Below the pieces are notes generated by a model that worked only from the letters and a program-made list of their open reading frames with translations, was not told where the DNA came from and did no database searches. From Hamadaea sp. (GTDB taxonomy: Bacteria > Actinomycetota > Actinomycetes > Mycobacteriales > Micromonosporaceae): a stretch of 52,917 nt of DNA. This document shows positions 35,918 through 45,290 of this stretch, in pieces; positions within the stretch are counted from its first letter, which is position 1; each line of letters begins with the position of its first letter. The stretch covers positions 1 to 52,917 of the forward strand of contig JABFYB010000274.1 of the NCBI GenBank assembly GCA_013361475.1, written 5' to 3'. A program made the position numbers and the translations under genes.

Positions 35918-37785
35918 GACAGCTCCCACTCCGGTGACGGGACGGCGGCCGCGAAGGCTGCTGACACCTTGTACCGCTCGCCAACTGCCGGGTTCTCGTC
36001 GACGACGTTCACCTTCGAGAGGTAGATCGGGACGGCGTTGCGGCCCCAGACCAGCACCTTCGGCACGAGCGGGGTGGCCTTCATCGCCAGCATCCGCGCG
36101 CGCTGCTCGCGGGCGCTGACGGTGTCGAGGTCGGCCAGGATGCCGTTGTCGATCGTGCCCTCGAACCAGCGGAGGACGCTGGTGACGTTGACGGCGACGT
36201 CGGCGCCGATGGGCTCGAACCGCTCGGAGATCTCCGGCATCTCGGAGGTGACGATGTCGTCCTGGCCGTCCTCGGCGTACAGGATCACCGCATCACCGGT
36301 GCCTGTGTCGACGAGACGCACTCCGACCGGGTCGAGGTAGACGTCGACCGTCGGGTTGTTCTTCGACGACTTCGACACGTCGGATCCGTCGACCTCGACG
36401 GCCTTGATGGTCACGGTGTGGGTGAGGCGCGGAGGGATGTCGTAGAACGTCGCCTGGTAGGTGGTCCCGGTCAGGAACACGTCGGGGCCGTTGAGCACGG
36501 CGTGTTGCTCGTCGCCGAGCCAGACGGTGAACTGGTCCGGCATCGCCGACCGCGCCCAGGTGAAGGTCGCCTCCGACAGGTCATCGGAGATCGCGAGCTC
36601 GAGGTCGGTGACCGGCGCGACGCCGGCGAGGTCGACGTAGGTGAACGTCCGGCGGACCTCGGCGTACGCCGGTGCGCCGTTGATGCTCTGCCGACTCGTC
36701 GAGTCCCACACCCGCAGCACCGCGGTGTAGTCGCTGCCGGACTTCTTGATCACCCCGCGCGGCTGGGTGAAGGACCGGGCGTCCGCGGAGGTCAGCTCCT
36801 TGCTGTCCCACAGCTGCTTGCCGTTCCCGTCGAGGATCAGCAGCTGGTACCGCACCTGCGCCGACACGCTCCAAGACCACGGGAACGTGGTGTCGTTGAC
36901 CGTCGGGCCCGGGCTGTTCAGCGTCGGGACAGGCAGCGCGCTGTAGGTCACCTGCTGCGGGTCGGCCCAGTCCGACCAGAGGCCGGCCCCGTCGCGGTGC
37001 CGGACGGTCCACCACATCGACCCGCCGGATGCGATCCCGGCGTAGCCCGAGGATCCGAGGGCGTACTGCGGCTTCCCCGCGGCCGTAACACCGGAGTCGA
37101 ACGTGGGCGAGGTGAACCCGGTCTTCGCGCTCCACCCGGCCGAGGAGCCCTTGATCTGCACCTGGATGGCCCCGAGGGTCGTGTTCCCGCCGAGGTCGAT
37201 GAACTTCCACCGCAGCAGCGGCTTCGGCGTCGACACGAGCGCGCCGCCGCTGGGGAACAGGTCGGTCGGCGTCTCGGGCCGGTTCGACCACGCGGTGACG
37301 AGCTCGGGCTTGTTCTTGATCGACTCGGACGTGTAGAAGGTGATGTCGTTGCCGTTGTTCGACTCCAGGGTGAAGCCCCAGTTGACGAACTCGCCGTCGA
37401 CGAAAGACTGGTACACGTCGGGCAGGTCGAACTCCACCACCCGGCCGTCGGATCCGGCGCCGTTGACCGTCACCGTCGCCACCGGAGTCGCGTCCTGCGG
37501 CGGGCGGCCCTTCCATGTGAGCGTGCTCTCGGTCCACTTCCCGGTGATGCGGTAGAGGCTGAGGGTCCGGTTCCCGGTGGAGGCCGTGCCCTGCTGGGTG
37601 AGCCGCAGCTTCGTCGACGTGATGGTGCAACCGACCGGGCACGGTGCCGGCGCCTGGATGTGCGGGATCTTCACGACCGTGCCGTTGACGACGGTCATCG
37701 TGACGCCGTTGCCGAACGTCGCGGCGGGCTTGTCGGAGCGGGCTACCGCGTCACGGATGCTGCGCCTGGCGGTCGCTGATCCCAT
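35914..37785 (-). CDS. minor tail protein with DNRLRE and fibronectin-like regions
   Basis: 623 aa. Residues 53-140 (ITSTKLRLTQQGTASTGNRT, LYRITGKWTESTLTWKGRPP) form a DNRLRE-type beta domain found in secreted glycan-binding proteins. Fibronectin-type repeats follow (about 190-290, 290-390, 400-500). The C-terminal region (about 500-623) resembles a distal tail protein. First gene after the tape measure, so it probably sits at the tail tip. Confidence 0.75.
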   Translation of the reverse strand: MGSATARRSIRDAVARSDKPAATFGNGVTMTVVNGTVVKIPHIQAPAPCPVGCTITSTKLRLTQQGTASTGNRTLSLYRITGKWTESTLTWKGRPPQDATPVATVTVNGAGSDGRVVEFDLPDVYQSFVDGEFVNWGFTLESNNGNDITFYTSESIKNKPELVTAWSNRPETPTDLFPSGGALVSTPKPLLRWKFIDLGGNTTLGAIQVQIKGSSAGWSAKTGFTSPTFDSGVTAAGKPQYALGSSGYAGIASGGSMWWTVRHRDGAGLWSDWADPQQVTYSALPVPTLNSPGPTVNDTTFPWSWSVSAQVRYQLLILDGNGKQLWDSKELTSADARSFTQPRGVIKKSGSDYTAVLRVWDSTSRQSINGAPAYAEVRRTFTYVDLAGVAPVTDLELAISDDLSEATFTWARSAMPDQFTVWLGDEQHAVLNGPDVFLTGTTYQATFYDIPPRLTHTVTIKAVEVDGSDVSKSSKNNPTVDVYLDPVGVRLVDTGTGDAVILYAEDGQDDIVTSEMPEISERFEPIGADVAVNVTSVLRWFEGTIDNGILADLDTVSAREQRARMLAMKATPLVPKVLVWGRNAVPIYLSKVNVVDENPAVGERYKVSAAFAAAVPSPEWELS

Positions 37786-37802
37786 GCCACCGTCCCTTCG
37801 GC

Positions 37803-40800
37803 CTAGTAGTCGACGTCGAGGTCGTTCATGCGCGCGGCGTGCGCGGAGTGCGACGCGTACACCTGCTCGGCGGCGCCGTGGGCGAGGTACTCGATCTCGG
37901 CGAGGCCCTTGTCCCAGTCGATGAGCCGCACCCGCTGCACGCGGAGGTCCGGAGTGCGGCTGCCGCCGGCGAGGGACCGGCCAGCGCGGTCGGTGCCGGT
38001 GAGGGCGGCGACGAGCTGCTCGAACGCGACGGTCTGCCGCGGGTCGAGGACACGCTCCGGCGCGATCGTCTCCTTCGCGAGGAGTCCTCGGCCGACGGCG
38101 AGGCCGCCCGAGTCGAACAGGTTCGGGAACGGCCCGGGGCCGGGGATCTTGTCGTTCACCCAGCCGCGGAACTTGCCGCCCATCGACTTGACGCCCGTGA
38201 GCATGAGCTTGCCCCACGGGCCCATCGACCCGAGCCGGCCGAGCATCTTCGGCAGCGCGCTGGCGACGTCCTTCACGGTGTCGATCGCGTCGAGGAACTT
38301 CGTCAGCGGGTTCCCGCCGCCCGAGTGGGTCCCGCTGACCGTCGGGCTGCCGAACGACAGCCCACCGCCCAGCAGCGTCCGGACCGCCTTCATGATCGTC
38401 GGGTCGACGGCCGGTCGCGGCCCGTAGTCCGCCCCGCCGAGGCCGTCGCCGCCCATCTGGTACGACAGCACCTGGCTGTGGTTCGTCACGGCCGGGTCGA
38501 TCATCGACACCGAGTGGATGTGCGCCCCTGACCCCGCGAACGCCGCGCCAGGGACGTTCCGCACCCACGCGGCAAACGCCGCCTTGCGGAGCCAGCTCTG
38601 CGCGGTCCAGGTCGCCGGCGAGGTGTCCATGACGCCACCACCCATGTGGCTGGACCCGGAGTACGAGGTGTACGGCTGGTACGAGCCCTGGATGACCCGC
38701 ATCGGGATCCCCGACGCGTTCTCCGCGGCCGCGAGCTGCGCGGCCGCGACCCGCGACATCGGCTCACCGTCGACGTACACGATGCCGCCGGAGGCGTGCG
38801 ACTGCTCGAGCAGCGGGCTCAGCGAGAGGCGTCCGGCCCGGGCGCGCTTGTTGAGGTACGCGATGCCCGCGGAGCCGCCGAGTTGCCGGACGGCCTGGGG
38901 GATCAGGATGCCCTCGCCGCCCGACAGGTTCAGGACCCCGGCTGTCGGGGACACGAACCGGTGCACGTCCCGGCCGGGGGTGTACCCGGGCAGCACGCCG
39001 CCGGTCGCGAACGATGGCCACTTCGAGGTGTCGATCGGGTCGACGCCGCTCACGCCGGGGATGGCGTTGATGACCTTCCGGATCCCGTTGTTGTAGACGG
39101 TGTCGACGACGAACTTCACCGGGGTGCCGGCGGCCTTGCGTAGGCCGTCGAAGATCGTCCCGATGCGGTCGATGCCGCGCTTGATCGCGGGTACCAGGGT
39201 GTCGCCGATGAAGTCGCGGAACGCGGTCAAGGCCGGCCGGATGTGGTCGTGCCAGGTGCCGGAGATCTTGTCGCCGATCCACCCGAATACCGGCTTCACG
39301 ACCTTGTCCCACAGCCGCTGCACGACCGGGATGACGACGTCGTGGAGGATCGCCCACAGGGCCTGGAACGTCGGCTTGAGGACCCGCTTCCAGACGGTCT
39401 CGACCTTGTCGCCGATCCAGCCGAACACCGGCTTGATCACGTGCCGCCACAGGAATTGCACGGTCGGGATGAGCGTGTGCTGCAGCAGCCACCAGAACCC
39501 GTGGACGATCGCCTTGACGCCACCGGGACCGTCCCACACGGCGCTGGTGACGCGGCCGATGGCGTGCCAGGCAGTGCTGATCGCCTTCCGGGTGAAGCTC
39601 GCGGTCCTCAGGCCGAGGATCATCGTCTTCAGCAGGAAGGTGCCGACCTTGGCCAAAGGCGGGAGGATCTCGACCGTCGCGCCAGCGATCGCACGGATCA
39701 GGTCGGCCACGATCGGCGCGTTGTCCTTGGCGTACTGGATGAACCCCTGCACCGACGACTTGCCGCTGGCGCTCTTGCCCCAGTCGGCGAACCGCTTCGT
39801 CAGGTCGAGGAACCCGGTGTCGCTCTGCGCGAGGGCGCCGATGAGGCCGCCGATGCCGACCATGATGTTGCCGACCGACCGGCCGATCGTCCGGATCGCC
39901 GAGGGTGCCGTCTTGGTGAGCCAGCGGATGAACCCGCGACCCTCCTTGCCGGTGACGAACTTCCCGAAGCTCCGGAACAGCGACCCGACCGCGCGCGCGG
40001 AGCCGCGGACCAGCGGCTCGAGCTTCGGCAGCATCCGGGAGAACATCCGGAGCCCGCCGGCGGCCAGTCCGAACGCGTCCGGGGCGACCGCCTTCAGGAA
40101 CTCCTTCCACGCCCGCTTCGCGCCGGCCAGGGCCTTCACGAACACCGCGGCGGGGCCGCGGAGCAGCTTCAGGCGCTTCTCGACCTCGGCCTGGGCCTTG
40201 GCGTTCTTCGCGGCGGCGTACGCCTCCGCCTCGCGGGCGTGAGCGAGCTGCTCGCGGGCCTGCGCGACCTGCCGGGCGCCGTCGGCCCGGGCACGGGAGA
40301 GGTTCCGCTCAGCGGTCGCGACCGACCGGGCACCGTCGGCGCGCGCCTGGGCGAGGTTCCGCTCGGCGTCGGCGACAGACCGGTTCGCGTCCGCGAGCCG
40401 CTGCCGAGCGGCGATGACGGCCTGGTCGCCACTGACGCCGGCCGCCCGGTCCTTCTTCGCCTGCGCCTGGAGGTCCTTGCGGTGCTTGCTCGCCTGGCCG
40501 TAGCTGAACTGAGCCTCGGCGAGCGCCTGGCGGGCCTGGTCGATCTGCAGCTGGGTCGCGGTGGGGTCGGAGAGGACCTGGTTCAGGTTCTCCTGCGCCT
40601 GGGTGACGGACAGCGCGGCGCCGGACTCGTCGAGCGCGGCCTGCCGGAGCTGGGCGGAGTAGTCGGCCAGCTTCTTCCGGGCAGCGTCGATCGCGGCGTC
40701 GAGGTCCTGCTGCGCTGACTTGCGGCTCCGCTGCGCAGAGACCACGGCCTCCTCGGCCGAGACGATCGCCCGCGCGGCGGAGCGGCGCGCGTCGGCGACT

Positions 40801-41690
40801 GCCCGCTGCGCGTCCGAGATCGAGCGGGCCGCGGAGATCTCCGCGGACGCCACGCCCTCGGTGGCCGTCCGCACCTGGTCCTGGGCCGACGCGTACGCCT
40901 GCGCGGAGGACGCGGCCTCCTGCTGCTTCTGCTTCAGCTCGGACTGCGCCTTGATGACCGGCAGGATGTTGCCGAGCACCGCGGCCAGGAGCGCGCCGAT
41001 CCCACCGCCCGCCGCGGCGAGGGTGGCGACCAGGGTCGCGCCGAGCGACGCCACCACCGCGACGACCGGGATCAGCAGCAGCCCAACGCCGGCGAGCAAC
41101 TGCATCCGCGTGCTGAGCATCCCCCCGACGTCGGCGAGAGCGCTCAACCCACGCTGGGCCGCGCTGGTGTTGACGTCGACGTTCACGCTGTCGCGGTCCA
41201 GCTCGTTGACCTGGTGGTGCAGGGCAGCGAGCTGCGCGGACGCCAGCACTGTGTCGGCCTTGACGTTGATGTCCACCGACTCAGCCGAGAGCCGCTCGAG
41301 CCGCAGCTGCACGTCCCGGAGCTGCTGCAGCGCGCCGGCGGCGTCGACGTCGATGCCGATCCGCTTCTTCGACAGCGTCTCTAGCTGGGCGCGGAGGTCC
41401 TTGATCTCCTGCTCGGCCTGGGTCTTCGCGACGCCGATGTCGGCCTTCGGGAGGTTCGACAGGGACGCCTGGATCCGCTTGCGGACCATCCGGTCGAACC
41501 CGCCGGCGAAGTCGTCGCCGGACTTCTCCCCGGACCGCCGGCTGGTCCGGGAGTCCGGCGCCGGCAGCTGCATCGGCGGGAGGCCCTTCATCTCACGCTC
41601 GAGCTGCCGGCGCACCTCGGCCGACCAGCCGCGCAGCGACGGCTTGACGGTGATGTGCGCGGTACCGGCGTTGGGTCCGAGAGTGGTCAT
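37803..41690 (-). CDS. tape measure protein
   Basis: 1,295 aa from ATG 41690 (GGAGG 9 nt upstream). Long coiled-coil N-terminal half, with many AD/RDA-type repeats (about 290-500), a hydrophobic patch (LLAGVGLLLIPVVAVVASLG, about 200-240), and Trp-rich repeats (FGWIGDKVETVWKRV / FGWIGDKISGTWHD) near 760-830. The Gly/His region at about 1000-1110 (HMGGGVMDTS, GSGAHIHS) may be a peptidoglycan-acting domain. It sets tail length. Confidence 0.92.
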   Translation of the reverse strand: MTTLGPNAGTAHITVKPSLRGWSAEVRRQLEREMKGLPPMQLPAPDSRTSRRSGEKSGDDFAGGFDRMVRKRIQASLSNLPKADIGVAKTQAEQEIKDLRAQLETLSKKRIGIDVDAAGALQQLRDVQLRLERLSAESVDINVKADTVLASAQLAALHHQVNELDRDSVNVDVNTSAAQRGLSALADVGGMLSTRMQLLAGVGLLLIPVVAVVASLGATLVATLAAAGGGIGALLAAVLGNILPVIKAQSELKQKQQEAASSAQAYASAQDQVRTATEGVASAEISAARSISDAQRAVADARRSAARAIVSAEEAVVSAQRSRKSAQQDLDAAIDAARKKLADYSAQLRQAALDESGAALSVTQAQENLNQVLSDPTATQLQIDQARQALAEAQFSYGQASKHRKDLQAQAKKDRAAGVSGDQAVIAARQRLADANRSVADAERNLAQARADGARSVATAERNLSRARADGARQVAQAREQLAHAREAEAYAAAKNAKAQAEVEKRLKLLRGPAAVFVKALAGAKRAWKEFLKAVAPDAFGLAAGGLRMFSRMLPKLEPLVRGSARAVGSLFRSFGKFVTGKEGRGFIRWLTKTAPSAIRTIGRSVGNIMVGIGGLIGALAQSDTGFLDLTKRFADWGKSASGKSSVQGFIQYAKDNAPIVADLIRAIAGATVEILPPLAKVGTFLLKTMILGLRTASFTRKAISTAWHAIGRVTSAVWDGPGGVKAIVHGFWWLLQHTLIPTVQFLWRHVIKPVFGWIGDKVETVWKRVLKPTFQALWAILHDVVIPVVQRLWDKVVKPVFGWIGDKISGTWHDHIRPALTAFRDFIGDTLVPAIKRGIDRIGTIFDGLRKAAGTPVKFVVDTVYNNGIRKVINAIPGVSGVDPIDTSKWPSFATGGVLPGYTPGRDVHRFVSPTAGVLNLSGGEGILIPQAVRQLGGSAGIAYLNKRARAGRLSLSPLLEQSHASGGIVYVDGEPMSRVAAAQLAAAENASGIPMRVIQGSYQPYTSYSGSSHMGGGVMDTSPATWTAQSWLRKAAFAAWVRNVPGAAFAGSGAHIHSVSMIDPAVTNHSQVLSYQMGGDGLGGADYGPRPAVDPTIMKAVRTLLGGGLSFGSPTVSGTHSGGGNPLTKFLDAIDTVKDVASALPKMLGRLGSMGPWGKLMLTGVKSMGGKFRGWVNDKIPGPGPFPNLFDSGGLAVGRGLLAKETIAPERVLDPRQTVAFEQLVAALTGTDRAGRSLAGGSRTPDLRVQRVRLIDWDKGLAEIEYLAHGAAEQVYASHSAHAARMNDLDVDY

Positions 41691-41707
41691 GCGCACTCAC
41701 CTCCTCG

Positions 41708-42516
41708 TCACTGCGTCGGCGGGGTCTCTTCGGGGTGAAGCGCGGCGTACCGCGCCTGGGCCTCGGCGACGGTCGCGAGAAGCCGCGCGCGACGCGCGTT
41801 GCGTCGACGCTCGGCGATCTTGTGCCGCGCCGTCTTCGGGAACGCCAGCGGCGGGAACGGGATCCGCTTCTTCTCCCGCTGCTGCACCATCGTGCGGAGC
41901 AGGCTCACGATCTGGGTGAGCAGCAGGACGTCGTGCGTCGCCTCCGAAATCGGCAACTCCGGGTCACCGCGGGTCGAGAGGTCCTCGTCGGCGAGTGCCT
42001 CGGCCAGGTCCTCGTCCATGGCGACGGCCTCCCGGAAGTGGGAGGCCGTCGGCAGGTGGTCGATGACGTTCAGGATGAGGCGGTATCGACGTTGTGCGCA
42101 GAGCTCGGTGAGCAGCCATCCGCGCTCGAAGAAGTCGACCTCGATCGCGGCGCCGTACCGGTCGATCAGCTCGGCGCAGCGATGAAATCCGCCAACCCGA
42201 AGTGCTGGCCGATGGCCTCGACGAACTTGCCGAGGGCCCCGAGCGGGATGTGCTGCTTGAGGATCTCCTCGGCATCGCCGTCGAACAGCTCCTGGAACAG
42301 CATGTCGGGGCTGTCGAGCAGCGCGTTGAGGGCCCGGAAGTCCAGGTCCAGCGGGTCCCTCGACTCGTACCGCTTCCCGCCGATGACGATGACGAACGGG
42401 TCGATGGGGCTCTCGCGCTGGTAGGTGTCGAAGTTGAACGCGACGCTCGCCGGCTTGTCGCTGGTGCGGCTCGCGGTGGTGCGCTTCGCGGCGGTCTTCT
42501 TGGCTTGGGCAGGCAT
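41708..42516 (-). CDS. tail assembly chaperone gpGT, -1 frameshift product
   Basis: The 41708 frame is open upstream of its ATG (42019) through CAELIDRYGAAIEVDFFERG and HLPTASHFREAVAM, typical of the second tail chaperone, with no start codon of its own. The offset to the gpG frame is -1. So a gpGT fusion by programmed frameshift before the gpG stop at 42166 is likely, as in lambda. I could not identify a clear slippery heptamer: the T frame is open for more than 150 nt before the gpG stop. Confidence 0.65.
42166..42516 (-). CDS. tail assembly chaperone gpG
   Basis: 116 aa. A basic start (AQAKKTAAKRTTASR), then FDTYQRESPIDPFVIVIGGK, LDLDFRALNALLDSP and the LGALGKFVEAIGQHFGLADF end match the first tail chaperone of actinophages. 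Located between the tail tube and tape measure genes, as expected. Confidence 0.8.
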   Translation of the reverse strand: MPAQAKKTAAKRTTASRTSDKPASVAFNFDTYQRESPIDPFVIVIGGKRYESRDPLDLDFRALNALLDSPDMLFQELFDGDAEEILKQHIPLGALGKFVEAIGQHFGLADFIAAPS

Positions 42517-42548
42517 GGCAGGCCTTTCGGTTGAAGGTGTGGTGGGGA

Positions 42549-42878
42549 TCAGGCGTCGGCGCGGTGGGCGTCGTCGGCCTCGAGCGCGGCGATGAGCTCG
42601 GGCTTGTTCCCGGGCGCGGCGACCTCGATGAACGGCTCGTCGTCGCCGGTGGCGTCGTTGCGGGCCTCGACCTCGCGCTCGAGGTCGCCCTTCAGCCAGT
42701 CCTTGTACGGCTTGACGCCGCCTTCGGAGTCGACCTGCTCGGCGGCCGGGGTGTCGGTGACCTCGCGGAAGTTGCGATCAGCGCGGTACTTCTCGGCGTC
42801 GACGACGTTGTGGGTTGTGATGACGCGGCCGCGGCTGTTGGTGAAGCTCCAGGCCTGGTCGGGCGTCTGGTCGGACAT
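42549..42878 (-). CDS. HeH/SAP-like domain protein beside the tail tube gene
   Basis: 109 aa. The C-terminal part (KPYKDWLKGDLEREVEARN ... APGNKPELIAALEADD) closely matches the C-terminus of the protein at 45291-45632. The two-helix motif resembles SAP/HeH DNA-binding or structural adaptor domains. Function in the virion unknown; possibly a tail-associated adaptor. Confidence 0.6.
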   Translation of the reverse strand: MSDQTPDQAWSFTNSRGRVITTHNVVDAEKYRADRNFREVTDTPAAEQVDSEGGVKPYKDWLKGDLEREVEARNDATGDDEPFIEVAAPGNKPELIAALEADDAHRADA

Positions 42879-42931
42879 GGGCGTCTCGCTTCCGAGGTAG
42901 GGCGGGGCGGCAGGCATGGGGTGCTGCCGAA

Positions 42932-42971
42932 CCGGTGGGGCAGGTTGCCTGCCGGGGACCCGCCCCACCGG
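42932..42971. terminator. intergenic hairpin after the tail tube gene
   Basis: Perfect 10-bp stem CCGGTGGGGC (42932-42941) and complement (42962-42971) with a 20-nt loop that can itself fold (GCAGG/CCTGC). It lies just downstream of the tail tube gene on the minus strand and has no U-tract. Probably an mRNA stabiliser or processing site that lets tail tube expression exceed downstream genes. Confidence 0.5.
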
Positions 42972-42992
42972 CGATCAGGTGACCGGTGTCGG

Positions 42993-43646
42993 TCAGGGGG
43001 CGATCGGGTCCCAGCCCATGTCCTCACGGAGCGCCTCGAAGCCGGGGCCGCCGATGAAGTGCTTGACGGCGAAGCCCGCGGTGGCGTCCCGGTAGGCCTG
43101 GATGGTGAGCCCGTGGGACTGGGCGTTGTCCCCGTCGGTCCAGGCGCCCGGCGACGTGGCGGTGACCTTGGCGACGGCGAAGAGCTTCCCGAAGTAGATC
43201 TCGCCGTCGTCGGTGTCGTCGACGGACAGGGCGAGCATCCGGAACTCGACCGCCTTGGGCGTGTTCGGCTCGGTGAGGATGACCTCGCCAGCGGACCCGC
43301 CGGCCTTGTCGATGTCGACACCGATCGAGAACCCGAGGGTCTGGATGTTGGTCTCCAGCGCGGTGACCTCCAGCGTGTTCGTCACCCGGCGGGTGTCGGT
43401 GCGCAGCGGGTCGACGGACCCGTGGCCGGTGAGCTCGGAGTTCTCGACCTCACGGGCCCAGGCGAGCCCGGCATCGGAGTGCCACCCGATGCCCTTGAAC
43501 CCGGTCGGGATCACGAGATTCCCGGAGGTCAAGAGGGTGGTCGGCAGAGCGGTCGACTTCGGCGCGGTCAGGACGATCGCGTCGAGGGACTTCCGGATGA
43601 GGTTGCGGTTCTTCAACGCCGTGGTGACGTCGGCCCAGGTGGTCAT
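42993..43646 (-). CDS. major tail tube protein
   Basis: 217 aa; TGFKGIGWHSDAGLAWAREV and the ETNIQTLGFSIGVDID region match actinophage major tail proteins. The gene sits between the tail terminator and the tail chaperones. A beta-rich single-domain protein, expected to be abundant in virions. Confidence 0.85.
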   Translation of the reverse strand: MTTWADVTTALKNRNLIRKSLDAIVLTAPKSTALPTTLLTSGNLVIPTGFKGIGWHSDAGLAWAREVENSELTGHGSVDPLRTDTRRVTNTLEVTALETNIQTLGFSIGVDIDKAGGSAGEVILTEPNTPKAVEFRMLALSVDDTDDGEIYFGKLFAVAKVTATSPGAWTDGDNAQSHGLTIQAYRDATAGFAVKHFIGGPGFEALREDMGWDPIAP

Positions 43647-43709
43647 GGACAGCTCCTTCGGCTGGTGCGTGGGCTGGTTGTGGTGGTTGGCCCGCTGGGC
43701 GCGTCGGAG

Positions 43710-44156
43710 CTACGCGGGCATGTGGCGGGTGGTGACCCGCCAGATCGAGGACAGGACCGACAGCCCGGGGTAGGGCTGCTCGGTCGCTGCAGATTCGTTG
43801 CGCCAGGAGTCGATGCGGATGCCGCCCTCACCGGGCGTGGTGTTCGGCCGCCACGGGCCGCCGATGCGGGCCTCGATCGCGTCCTGCGCGGCCCACACGT
43901 CGGTGTAGTCCGGCGCGTAGACGAACAGGTTCACGCGGGCGACGGTCTGCCAGGTGCGCTTGATGCCGCCGGCGCGGCGGACCTCGACGACGGCGCCGTG
44001 CTCGTCGACCAGGTCCTTGAGGTCGGTGCCGACCTTCGCGACGCCGAACGTCTCCTTGGTCGGCACCGCGGCGGCGAGGGGGAACGGCAGCGCGTCGAGC
44101 ACGGCGGCGCACGCCAGCTCGAGGGTCTGCGGCTCGGTGATCTGCTGCTCGGTCAC
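43710..44156 (-). CDS. tail terminator protein
   Basis: 148 aa with an alpha/beta pattern (LELACAAVLDALPF, RVNLFVYAPDYTDVWAAQDA). Position between the neck proteins and the tail tube is where lambda gpU-like terminators lie. Assignment by position and size. Confidence 0.7.
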   Translation of the reverse strand: MTEQQITEPQTLELACAAVLDALPFPLAAAVPTKETFGVAKVGTDLKDLVDEHGAVVEVRRAGGIKRTWQTVARVNLFVYAPDYTDVWAAQDAIEARIGGPWRPNTTPGEGGIRIDSWRNESAATEQPYPGLSVLSSIWRVTTRHMPA

Positions 44157-44482
44157 AGCGCCTCCAGCGCGTCAGCAACCCGCGAGAGGGTGTGGTGCCC
44201 CTCGCGGCCGCCCGGGCCGCGGTCACCCCACTCGAGCTTCGCGGCGTAGTCGACGGTCGCGACGACGTGCGCGACACGCCGCGGCGACCGCGAGTCCGTG
44301 ACGTCGACGTCGTCAATCACCTCGGCCGAGTTCGCGTACCGCTCAGTCTTCCCGCGGACCGCGATGGTCTCGAAAAAGGTGACGCCCGCGTGGGCGTAGG
44401 TGTTCATGCACTCGGCCATCGGCTCGGCGAGGAGGACCTCTTCGAGCCCGGCGGAGTTCCGGTCGTAGCGGACGTCGGTCAT
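44153..44482 (-). CDS. neck / head-tail joining protein
   Basis: 109 aa; resembles HK97 gp10-like joining proteins in size and location (VVATVDYAAKLEWGDRGPGG). ATGA overlap with the terminator gene. Confidence 0.65.
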   Translation of the reverse strand: MTDVRYDRNSAGLEEVLLAEPMAECMNTYAHAGVTFFETIAVRGKTERYANSAEVIDDVDVTDSRSPRRVAHVVATVDYAAKLEWGDRGPGGREGHHTLSRVADALEAL

Positions 44483-44823
44483 GCCCGCCCCTGCTGCTCG
44501 ATCAACTTGACCTCACAGCACGGCGTGCTGCCGGTCAGGTCGTTGCGCCACCGCCGGATCGCGCCGTTGACCTGGAACACCTCGTCGACGCCTTCGACGG
44601 TGATCTCGTCGTCGGTGCGGACGTCCATGTCGTAGGGGCCGAAGAACCGGGGGTACTCCTGCACCTGCGCACCGTCGTCGGTCTCGTTCGTCGAGCCGGG
44701 GTCGAAGGCACACGACGGAACCGGGTCCGGCTGCGGGACGGCCAACTGGCGCTCGCGGGTGCGCTTGTTGAGCTCGTACCGCTTGATGGTGACGGTGCGG
44801 CCGCGGCGGAACGGGTAGCCCAT
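44479..44823 (-). CDS. head-closure (stopper) protein
   Basis: 114 aa, beta-rich; MGYPFRRGRTVTIKRYELNK start and GVDEVFQVNGAIRRWRNDLTG middle are typical of SPP1 gp16-like stoppers of actinophages. Assigned by context and pattern. Confidence 0.68.
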   Translation of the reverse strand: MGYPFRRGRTVTIKRYELNKRTRERQLAVPQPDPVPSCAFDPGSTNETDDGAQVQEYPRFFGPYDMDVRTDDEITVEGVDEVFQVNGAIRRWRNDLTGSTPCCEVKLIEQQGRA

Positions 44824-44827
44824 GGCG

Positions 44828-45214
44828 TCAGTAGCCCGCGGTGATGCGGATGCTGCCGTACCGGCGCCGGCGCGACTTCCCGCACAGCGCCTTCAGCGAC
44901 GCCTCGTCGGCCTTCGTGAGCGTCGGCAGCGCGGCGCGGTCGATGTAGTTCACCTGCGACGGCCCGATGTTCTCCGAGCCGACGTTCCCGGTGGAGTCGA
45001 TCGCGCGGAGGATCGCCTCAGAGACGATCATCCGGGCCTCGGCCTTGCCGGGCGCGTTCGGGTCCGGATTGACGATGAGGCACTTCGCGTTGCGGCCGAT
45101 CCAGTCCAGGACACCGGCGAGGAGCGTGCCGCCCCGGGCCTTCTGGGCGTCGGTCCAGCTCGCGCCGTTCTCGTGCCCGTTCTGGATCTCCTCGAGGGTG
45201 ATCAGGTCGACCAT
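44828..45214 (-). CDS. head-tail connector (adaptor) protein
   Basis: 128 aa, ATG with GGGAGG upstream, helical (LITLEEIQNGHENG, SEAILRAIDSTGNVGSE, PTLTKADEASLKALCG). Fits the gp6/gp15-type adaptor that follows the capsid gene in such operons. Confidence 0.72.
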   Translation of the reverse strand: MVDLITLEEIQNGHENGASWTDAQKARGGTLLAGVLDWIGRNAKCLIVNPDPNAPGKAEARMIVSEAILRAIDSTGNVGSENIGPSQVNYIDRAALPTLTKADEASLKALCGKSRRRRYGSIRITAGY

Positions 45215-45242
45215 GTCGCGTCACCTCCCGTCGTGATCGGCG

Positions 45243-45281
45243 CGGTGTCCCCGGGGCCGGGGAAGCACCCCGGGGACACCG
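45243..45281. terminator. strong intergenic hairpin before the connector gene
   Basis: Perfect 14-bp stem CGGTGTCCCCGGGG (45243-45256) and complement (45268-45281), 11-nt loop, between the HeH protein gene and the connector gene. It is the strongest hairpin within the head-tail operon, so it probably reduces read-through from the abundant capsid mRNA. Confidence 0.6.
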
Positions 45282-45290
45282 TGTGGTGGG

